A DNA stretch of 64,000 bases from Parietaria judaica. Lineage: Eukaryota > Streptophyta > Magnoliopsida > Rosales > Urticaceae. Position 1 is the first letter of the stretch, and each line of letters opens with the position of its first letter. Position numbers and translations under genes: made by a program. The DNA lies in the NCBI GenBank assembly GCA_954871525.1, contig OX940861.1, positions 36,531,201-36,595,200 of the forward strand. The letters are read 5' to 3'. The notes below the pieces were generated by a model that saw nothing but the letters and a program-made list of their open reading frames with translations, was not told the origin of the DNA and did no database searches. Below are positions 9,898-18,765 of this stretch, piece after piece.

Positions 9898-12641
9898 TGT
9901 TGGGAATCACGTCTCGGATTCATTGAAAAATTATCACGAATTGAGCCTCCGAACCGTCCGGGTAACATTTAAAAATTAATTTTAAAGCGGAATAACTTGT
10001 TATCCGTCCAACGGTCCGGATATCGGATAATAATCATTTCACAAGATCTGATAAATATTATGTAATTTAATATTCATATATCATTATTAATAATCTAGTC
10101 ATAATAGGAAATAAATAGAAAGCAGTAAATGGCTGCATTTATTAACCCAATGCATAAGGTCGTACCTCTATTGATGACTTCCGGCTGCGCTAACTGAATC
10201 GGGCAGGGCTCCGCCGGTGCTGGGGGAAACTCCCGTGATCTTCCGGGATATTCTCCTGGAATCCTCGTACCGAAGCGTGGGCTTCGCCGGCAGGACTCCG
10301 TCGCAAAATTTTAACTGATTGTTCTTTTTAAGCTTCCGGAGAAATAGTCTCCTAAGCCGAACCAGAAAAAAGAGATCAGAGAGAAAATTCGCAGACCCTG
10401 AGGAAGAGGGAGAGTTCGAATTTTTCTCTGGGGAAAGGTGTGAAAAATGTGTAGAATGAGCTTCCTATTTATAAGCTCAAACCGTAACCGAATTGGAGAA
10501 TTTCCCTCCCTAATTTCGAATTTCATATAATTAAATATAATTAATTATCTTAATCCAATGGTCCAGATTTAATCTCATCTAAATCCAATGGATATAATTA
10601 ATTAGGGATTTAATTAAATAAGAAAGATTTGGATAAATCAAAAATCCAATCTTATCTTCTTATCTTTATAAAATTCGAATTATCTTATATATTTATAATA
10701 AAATTCGAATTATTATTATCTAGATCCAACGGTTGAGAAAAATCTTTAAACCGATCTAATGGATCAAATTAGTTTAGGATAAAATAAAATATAAAAAGAT
10801 TTATTAAAAATAATTTCGATTTTATCCTTAACTTATAATTCGAAAATTATATAAATATATATAATTAATTAATTTTCAATCCGACGGTAAAGATTAAATC
10901 TTAGACCGATCCAACGGATATAATTAATTAACCAAATTCGAAAAATGAAACTTGGTCACCAAGTTATTAAATTCGAACTTATCAATATCCTAATCCAACG
11001 GTTGATATTAAATCATAACCGATCCAATGGATTAAATTGATTTTAGGGATTTGCCAAGATACCAAAACATTTGGTACTTATGCCGCAAATATGGAAAGAC
11101 CAAATCATGTTATTCGAATTGGCTAGGGTTTCATACTATGAAACCCTAATTCGAATTTACACATATAAATAAATATATAAATATATATTTTTATTTATTA
11201 ATATAAATCTATTAATTATTAATTAATTATTAATAACATATTAATAATTAAATCCAAATAATTAAATTATATTAATATTTCCTGATCTCAATATCACGCA
11301 TTAAAATGTCATGGTGCCACACCATCATTTAAATTCGTGACATGTGATTTAATTTCAAAGTTTATCGAACCGATCATAAACTTAGAAAATCCATAAATCA
11401 CTAACCGTAAGTCGAAATGACTCGGTTCAAAAAGAAAAGTTGCTTAGAATTTAATTTCCAACAACATGGTGCTGATAGAAAATCTAAATTCTAACTTTCT
11501 TTTATCAGTTAATTTCGTGTACCAAAATATGGTACTTTTGCCACGCTAACGATAAAACTATCTGACGTCTGCCACAGACCTTTCAGTTTTATAAGTCAAG
11601 CCAAATGATTAAACATTATCCAGAATGTATTTTAATCACGTACGTATCATCCGTTACGGAGCTATCCTGGGGACCATGGACCCGTATCACTTAAGCTCCA
11701 ACGAACTGCTAGTTGTTCGTCAAACCTCGAAGTGATTCCACTATAGCTCGAGGCTGCACTCTTTAGTGATACGGTATATATTATTCCCTTTATAACAGCA
11801 GGGTGTCCATTGATACAATCAAATTCGGGTTATTGATCTTTCACTTGATGATCCACACACGAGCAGGCGGTTTCTACCGTTATGCCTCTCATTGCATTTT
11901 CATCCTTGACTCAGTCAGTAATATTATGAGCAACCCACTTATGGTTTCGATTCATAAGTTGCGCACGGGTACCTCTCACTTCTCACCACCGACAATCAAG
12001 GGAATCATCATCACTCTTAAGAGAGTTGTGTGATGCCCATGTCTATGACCAAGCTACCCTTACTGCTGACTATCATGTTCCCAAAATAATAGTGTTGGGA
12101 ACAGCGGTAATATTTCGTGTTCTTTAACGGTTAAATAAAAGAACAATCAAGCCAGCAGCTTGGACTCAAGATCACTCAGGACTTAGATCGAATATCCATT
12201 TGATCATCTAGTAGTGACTCAACTCCAAGTTATCAGTGACGGTCTTATATGATAACTTCCGGAGTTTAAGTCAGGTCCAGTCCAGTATGAAGACACTTCA
12301 TACTTAATGCACTTCTAGTGTGACACACACAAAATCCAGAATAGGATTGTCACTTAGTCACATTAATGACCTTATACGATTAATGGGCTCCCACCCAATT
12401 GATCAGGTCACGGACATTTTAAGTTTATTTATTATGATTATTAATTCTTCCTCACATTGACTCTGTTGTGATAATAATAACATAATTGCATCCTTTATGA
12501 ACTAAGGAATCAAACATTCTATTTTACTCTACCAGAAACTATAATAAGATTATCATAATAAGCATCATCTTTATTCAACGACTTGTCATAATCTTTTACA
12601 AATGGATAAAATATCTTGTTTAAGGACACATATGTCCAACA
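9898..12641 (-). mobile_element. Copia-type solo LTR, 2.74 kb
   Basis: It begins TGTTGGG and ends CCAACA, and is bounded by a 5-bp duplication GTAAC (9893-9897 and 12642-12646). There is no internal domain and no second LTR. A TATAAATA box on the minus strand near 10465-10475, followed by C/T-rich leader sequence, marks the LTR promoter, so the LTR points left. The layout resembles the long LTRs of Angela/Tork-type Copia elements. A solo LTR is the usual product of recombination between two LTRs. Short open frames inside it do not look coding. Confidence 0.85.
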
Positions 12642-13060
12642 GTAACTACATTTACATAATTGTAGTTATGCTATTAGGAATTGTATGTCACTATTTTTTG
12701 AAAGTATTGAATTTAAATTCGTTTATGTAACTCCAATTACGTGAAATTACATCTACATACTTTTAGATGGAGACTCAATTAATATAATTATATGTAACAC
12801 AAATGTAATTATATATAACTAGAATTACAAAATTGTAACTCCTGTTACAAAAGTGTAACAACAGTTACATAAGCGTAACTTCAGTTATAAAAGTGTAACT
12901 TCTATTACAAAAGCGATACTCTAATGACATAAGTTTAACTCTAGTTACGTTGTTGAAGTTACTATAATTACAGATAGGGTACCTATAATATAATTATGTA
13001 ACTGTATTACATAATGTGGTTGAAGTTACAATTATGTAACTGTAGTTACGTATACCGAAA
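12642..13060. repeat. GTAAC/GTTAC array, part 2
   Basis: This continues the array beyond the solo LTR. The block at about 12650-12850 is a diverged direct copy of 8095-8300, including the phrase around CTTTTAGATGGAGACTCA. Confidence 0.85.
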
Positions 13061-13227
13061 CAAATAGACAAATTCAATCATGAATTCATAGACAAATTGA
13101 ATCCTGTATCGAGCCCCTAATAATCATACTTCATAAATGTACAATTCCCCAGCTCAGTTCTGTTCATACAAATGATATTTTGAGTTTTCGAATTCCGAAT
13201 TCAATCAAACCTAATCCAATTATTCAG

Positions 13228-13318
13228 CATCAACATTCACTTCCATAATTTTTGATCATTGTTCAGCTAAACCTTCCAAGATTCAAATCAACACACAAAC
13301 ACTACACAGTCCCAAAAA
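13228..13318 (-). repeat. Internal inverted repeat, right copy
   Basis: Reverse complement of 7305-7390 with few mismatches. Confidence 0.9.
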
Positions 13319-14204
13319 CCTTAGAACATTCCAAAAAATCCAATCCGATGAATGTTACCACCGAACGAGATCGATTCCGTTTGCCATAGCCAAAACCTTA
13401 AAAGCTACTCTTTCGGTTCGCTCACCTGCCAAGCGTCGAGAGTTCGCTAAAGCCACCGATCGGCCTGGACTCGGACCGAGTCTTCGGGGTGATGATACAG
13501 AGCAGTTCGCAGCAATATTAAGCTAAGGATTCTGCGAATACAGAGCAGTTTCCTCGATGAAACGAAAATGTCCAACCATCAAGTTTCATATGAGCAGTGT
13601 TAATTTTCGATTTTATTTCAAATCAAGATAGCAAAAACCCATATAATTCTGGGTCTATGATTCGCATTCAACATCGATACGGGTAAAAGAAGCCATAAAC
13701 ACCAATTCTCAAAACAGCTACTACAAATACGTCTTGTAATCACAAAACGCAAATAACAGAAGCGTGAATTCGCAACATATATTTGTATATATATATATAT
13801 GTATATATATTGCAAGAGATCCTAATCTTTGAGAAGAGATTGAAGGTTTAACAGATCGTAAACGAACCATGAACAGATTCCCAAAAACCATCGGATTCGG
13901 AATGTGAAAAAACACAATTGCTAGGAAAATCGAGAATCATTACAATCAAACGGAGCTCCTTCAAGAACAGGAGATGAATCCGAAATATAGAAGAAGAAGA
14001 GAATCGCCATTGTGAAGCAGATTCCATGGAAACTAACCCTAGCAGCTCGAGTCTTCGCTGCGATCGGCGAGGTAATACGAGGAGGAGAACTGTGGCTCGC
14101 CGCCGACCAGCACGGTGTCGTTGAAGGGGAGCGAGTAACAATGGCGGAAGAAGAGTCGAACAACGGCTTCGTCTTCGAACGTGACTGAAGGGGGTATATT
14201 TGTC
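13319..14204 (-). pseudogene. Unidentified captured gene fragment in the right arm
   Basis: Read on the minus strand, 14204-14030 is GC-rich and coding-like, followed by an AT-rich, intron-like stretch and a second GC-rich patch at about 13500-13405 ending in a GT donor-like site. One frame gives RLFFRHCYSLPFNDTVLVGG but meets TAG near 14039 before the first plausible donor; another frame stays open from 14217 to 13921. I cannot name the source gene or decide the true frame. The pattern of exon, intron and exon inside inverted repeats fits a captured genomic fragment. A (TA)n run lies near 13783-13810. Confidence 0.4.
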
Positions 14205-14309
14205 CTAAAAAGCCCAAATGAGGTTTTCTTTAATTATAGCAAACATTTGAGTACCCTTTTAAATAGTTTGATTTTAATTGAGGGTTTTACTAATAATCCC
14301 TTATTTATT

Positions 14310-14887
14310 TTTATTTTTATATTTATTTATTTTTATTACTAATTAGATTACTTAGAAGAATTATGATTTCTTATGCTCCTATTTCTTCATATTTATATCT
14401 AATGTAATTGTGTTTGTATTGATTTATTAATATTACTGTATTTTGTGAAAATATTATTGTTGTATTTTAAAATGTTGTCTTCTGAATTATGTTAATAAAT
14501 ATATTATATAAGTTAAATACTTCCGCCTCGCGTACTCTTTGTAAATAATATCAGGAGTAAATATTAAATAACTTTATAAACTATAGATATATATGTAAAA
14601 TTTTAAATTTTAAAGGACTAAAAACTAAATATAAAAAGTTTTTAGAGTTGTGAATAATGCAGTGCCACAAAACCCTTCCACGCTATAATAGCGTAGCAAA
14701 TAGAGCTCCACTGGAGCAGAAATAGAGTTTGAAGTTGAATATAGAGTTCCAATAGAGATGCTTTTAGTGTACTGGCTCAATTATCATTGTTTAAAAATTT
14801 GTTACGGATGAAAATTAGTGATTTAAATTTACCGGTTTACTGATAAATTCTTTAATATTTATTTTTATAAAATAATGTGGATATCGA
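14310..14887. other. AT-rich spacer
   Basis: No gene is visible. Around 14690-14770 there are several AATAGAG/GAGTT words reminiscent of a decayed MITE, but no clear ends. Confidence 0.3.
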
Positions 14888-15018
14888 TAGGGCCGGCTCT
14901 GATTTTTTCATTTTTAGTCGGGACCCTAGGCTAAGGGCCCTTTAAACTTTAAAGTATTAGCAAAATAATTTTTTTTTGTTTAACATCTCTTGCTTTCCTA
15001 TAGTCAGGGCCGGGCTTG
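14888..15018. mobile_element. 131-bp hAT MITE, TSD GATATCGA
   Basis: Ends TAGGGCCGGCTCTGA and TCAGGGCCGGGCTTG form the inverted repeat typical of GGGCCGG hAT elements, and exact 8-bp duplications GATATCGA flank it (14880-14887 and 15019-15026). Confidence 0.85.
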
Positions 15019-15243
15019 GATATCGATAGCGATTAGACGACGAATATAGAGTATAAAATAATTAAGATATTAATAATATAAAGCATAATATAGTAAAATG
15101 ATATACAATAACATCGTTCATTTTTCTCTACATTTTTTTTTTGTCTAATTCTGCACCCCATACTCTTGTTTAAGACGTCTGACTATTCAATAAAATGTAT
15201 TAAGCTTCATATGTTAATAATTTATTTCTTACAAATAAAAAAA

Positions 15244-15716
15244 GAGCTCTATAGCCATATAGCCAAACTAGAAAAATTATTTTGCAAAATAGCCAACCTT
15301 TTGATTAATATTGTCAAATAGCCAATCAACCACATTAATAAATCACGAAAGACCGTATTACCCTTGTATTAACATGTATTAACGTGTATTAACTATATTA
15401 ACGTGTATTAACTAAGTTAATTTGTTTAAAAATAAATTAAATTTTTGTTAAAATTTTAATCACGATTTTTTATTTTTAAACAAATTAACTCAGTTAATAC
15501 ACGTTAATATAGATTTTCTGTAAACACAAGTAAATGTTCTTATTTTTAAGAAAAATTAACTTTGTTAATACACGTTAATATGTTAAAAGGATTTATATGT
15601 ATATAATATGTTATTAAATAGTCACCTCATCAATTTGGTTATTTTGCAAAGAAAAATGAAAGGTTGACTATTTGGCTAATCAAACGTTTCAATTTGGCTA
15701 TTAAGAGCCATTTCTC
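15244..15716. mobile_element. Mutator-type MITE (about 473 bp)
   Basis: Long inverted ends: GAGCTCTATAGCC and GAGAAATGGCTCTTAATAGCC (right end read in reverse), each followed by AGCCAA(A/C) repeats. The 9-bp flanks ATAAAAAAA match on both sides but are low complexity. The interior repeats GTATTAAC and GTTAATAC in both orientations. It is non-coding. Confidence 0.7.
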
Positions 15717-15779
15717 ATAAAAAAAAAATATGATGGGATCTTATTTTGTACTTTTAGGTTAATAAAATTAGTATTAATT

Positions 15780-16310
15780 TTTATTAAGGTTTATTTGTTG
15801 TTTTATGAGTTAGTCGATTTTAGTTTGTTAGTCAATTTATTTATTAGATATTAAGTTTTAATTATATTTTGTAATCTAGATTAATAATGGATTTTAGTTT
15901 AATTTGTAACTAGGCCCACTAGGTTAGTCGACTAGGGTATTTGAGGTAGGGTTGGCTGATTGTGATCCTTATGTGCGAATATTGGAGCATTTGGCCGTCT
16001 TGCATCACGGAGAGTCTCGGGTCTCACTCTCGAATGATTCATCTACCATTGATTGTTATCGAGTTTTAGTCAATAAAATTAACTGTAATTCATCGTCTTG
16101 GTGATTTACCGTTTTCCCGTTTAATCTCGTATTCATTTATGCAATTATTTGAGAGTCTCGGACCTCACTCTCGAAGGATTCGTCTACCGTTATCCAGTTT
16201 TAGTAAATAAAATTAACGGTAATTCATCGTCTTGGTGATTTACCGTTTGCCCGTTTAATCTCGTATTCGTCTATGCAATTATTTGAGAGGAAGCAATTTT
16301 GGGATCCTTC
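15780..16310 (+). repeat. Degenerate LTR-like region with a 140-bp tandem duplication
   Basis: Two units (about 16011-16150 and 16151-16288) share GAGTCTCGG, CTCACTCTCGAA, AATAAAATTAAC and CATCGTCTTGGTGATTTACC. The preceding AGGCCCACTAGG...TTGCATCACGGAGAG layout resembles a Gypsy LTR. No mate or TSD was found. Confidence 0.5.
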
Positions 16311-16753
16311 AAATCCTAAAAAATATTTATATTTAATAAATCGAGAAGTTATAAAGTAAAAAAAAAAAAAACCAACTAGGGTGCATTTGTTTTTTTTAAG
16401 ATTAAGAGGTCTGAATCTTATTGCAGATCTTAATATTAAGATGTTACCTCTTAATCTGAATGACTAAAAATTAAGTCTGTTTGTTTTTTTAACATCTTAA
16501 TACAGTTTTTATTTAAAATAATCATTTAATTACATATTTATTATAAAATTTTATGTATAATAATCATAAGAATTTATCAATTCAAGCATAAAATGCATGA
16601 ATTGCATTAACAATTTATCAATTTAATTCAAGCATAAGAATATATTTTAATTTGTGAAAATTTATCAATTTAAACATAAAATGCATTAACAATTTTCATA
16701 ACCCAAAATATATTTTATACCAACAAATAGCCAAGATTTTGTTCAAGTCACAA

Positions 16754-16960
16754 AATACATGTTCATGACAAGAACTACAAAAATTATATACTTCATGGCA
16801 CAATATACATGTTCATGACAAAAACTACAAATATCTTTTTCATGACACGATATACATGTTCATGATAAGAACTACAAAAATTATCTACTTCATGGCACAA
16901 TATACATGTTCATGACAAAAACTACAAATATCTTTTTCATGACACGATATACATGTTCAT
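16754..16960. repeat. Tandem repeat with ATACATGTTCATGACA phrases
   Basis: The phrase CATGTTCATGACAA(G/A)AACTACAAA recurs at least four times, in an alternating two-unit pattern of about 100 bp (16758-16857 repeated at 16858-16957). Confidence 0.85.
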
Positions 16961-17012
16961 GACACAAAAAAGGTACGTAGTTAACACAAAAAAGGAAACA
17001 TGAGCTTGTATA

Positions 17013-17264
17013 TTAATTAGAGGGATTAGAATCCCTACGAACAAAAGTTATAAGCCAATTCGGGCAAACATTACTACAAAAATCCGTAGTTAACATGGAA
17101 AGCCGAGCTTTCGCAAGAGCATTAGCCACCTCGTTACACTCTCTCGGTATCCAATTACATTCTCCGGTAAGGCCGATCGAACGTGCAACCACGCGGATGT
17201 CCTCCAAGGAGCCAGACAAACACTCCACATGATGTCCTGAAAAAATATTTCTTTGACAAAACAT
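17013..17264 (-). pseudogene. RVT_3-type RNase H fragment
   Basis: The C-terminal part of the plant RNase H-like (RVT_3) domain found at the ends of non-LTR retrotransposon-derived proteins: SLEDIRVVARSIG followed by CNWIPRECNEVANALAKA, the region holding the last catalytic acidic/His neighbourhood. Only about 80 residues are present and the upstream part of the domain (with the first catalytic Asp) is missing. It ends at a TAA near 17013. It is probably a remnant inside the DNA element. Confidence 0.7.
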
Positions 17265-18190
17265 AACTTAAATTTCAATTAGAGGCATGTCTAGAGGCCT
17301 CTGGCTTTGTAAAATTATTTTCGATTCCAAACTTTGTCAAGACATACATATATTCAACTTTCAAGAACAAATAGGTGTTTTTCATGTATAGATCTCCTGA
17401 AGCAGAGAGGTCTAACCATAGCAAGACCAGAAGTTAAGATCTTTGAGCAAGACCAGAAGTTAAGATCTTTGAGTGCCTCCACCTTGTCAAGTGACAATGA
17501 AATATAGAGTTTATCAAAATATCCTGCAACATATTAACATCAAATTCCTCCTGCAAGAACAATGAGAATTCACCATGATTTTCCGTAGCCCATTTTGTCT
17601 TGAAATCCCTAGGAGAGAAAAACTGAGGAAGAAATCATGAATCATATAATCTAAAATACCTAACTATTTATGCTTCAGTGGTGTTCTATGGCGAGGTTCT
17701 GTTCGAAGGCAACGTTCACAACAACTTCAGTTTTGGCGACCAAAAATTCGGTGAGGTAAGGAATCGTCGGAAACAACTTTTGATTAGAGACCGGAGATGG
17801 GAAAACGATGAGAGAAGAAAGAACCCATATTCAAACAAAGAGAAGAGCAACAGTCGAAGGAGAAGAGCACCTGATAATCGCGACAATCAGAGGAGCATCG
17901 CCGGTTGGAAGATCGTCGACGGTCGGAGGAGCGCCGCCAGTCAGAGGGAGGAGCAAGTCGATGAAGGAAGGTGACAGTGGTGAGCGACAGAGAAAGAGGG
18001 AGAGGAGAATAAAGAGAGAGAAAAATAATAGAGTGAATAAGTGGCATTAAGTTGAGGAAACGTGTCTGACCGAATAAGAGGGAATAAGTGGTATTAAGAT
18101 GTAAAAAATAAAATAAAACAAACAGACTTAATAGGTGAAAATCTTATTCATTAAGATTAAGTGGCTCAATAAGAGCCAACAAACAGAGCC

Positions 18191-18765
18191 TAAGACACAA
18201 ATTATGAGACTGACGTGCCAAAGAAGCTTTTCAAAAAGGGGGACTATAATTGTAACATTTCATAATCTAGAAGCTAATTCATAATAATAGTGGATTTTAG
18301 GGGCTAAGTTTGCAAACCACCCAAAATAAGTTTTACCCAAATCAGATCGGCCAAACTTCCCTCATCACCATCGGCGAACACGACGACGGCGTTTCTCTCA
18401 GCTCCGTTCGCCGGAGCACCGACAATTCAACGCCGAATCGCGATCGGTAATCTCTCTCCGTTCGACGCTGTTTTGATTTGGATTGGTTTCATGTTTTCAA
18501 TCAAATTGAGTTTGTGTTTGGAACGAAAATGGTATATCTTGAAGTTAATGGAAGTTTCTCGTCACCATCGTATCTCCGATTACTATGGAATTGTGTTAAG
18601 ACTGTGAAAGATAACGAAGGATCAGAATCAGTGTGTGAACTGTGTGTAGTAATAGTGTGACCATGGTGACGATGTAAAAGAGGTTTCTTTTTTGAACCAG
18701 GCTCAATAACCGCTATCCAGAACGGTAGGAAAGTGAGTTTCAAGATACGGTCTTGGCATCAGAAG
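18191..18765 (+). promoter_or_regulatory. ALG1 promoter and 5' UTR with a likely UTR intron
   Basis: A CT-rich, low-AT patch at about 18340-18446 looks like a first non-coding exon, ending at a GATCG|GTAATC donor. An acceptor at about 18701 (AACCAG) starts the exon with the ATG at 18766. No upstream ATG frame of note is conserved. Confidence 0.45.

Larger units (their letters stand above)
6812..14300. mobile_element. 7.5-kb Pack-type Mutator-like element with captured gene fragments
   Basis: The ends are an imperfect long inverted repeat: 6812-6895 pairs with 14205-14300 read in reverse (shared core GATTATTAG, then ACTCAATT and TACTCAA blocks). The flanks are an apparent 9-bp duplication TTATTTATT (6803-6811 and 14301-14309), the Mutator size, although this is low-complexity sequence. 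A second, better conserved inverted pair lies inside at about 7305-7390 and 13228-13318. No transposase is present. The cargo is a SAP18 fragment on the left, an unidentified GC-rich fragment on the right, and a GTAAC/GTTAC palindrome array between them that a solo LTR has interrupted. Confidence 0.75.
16379..18190 (-). mobile_element. 1.8-kb inverted-repeat DNA element carrying an RNase H fragment
   Basis: Ends GGGTGCATTTGTT and, in reverse, GGCTCTGTTTGTT, followed on both sides by CTTAATCTTAA-like and ACATCTTAATA blocks, form a long imperfect inverted repeat of the PIF/Harbinger-like style. Only TA is shared directly outside both ends, so the superfamily is unsure. Inside are an 80-90-bp duplication (about 16754-16960), an RNase H fragment, and a minus-strand C/T-rich leader at 18050-17990 that looks like a 5' UTR. 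No transposase was seen. Confidence 0.6.

Noticed and set aside
10311..10526. 71-codon minus-strand open frame
   Set aside because: Lies over the promoter/leader of the solo LTR; no protein-like features.
14640..14770. Possible MITE with AATAGAG words
   Set aside because: No terminal inverted repeat or duplication could be defined.
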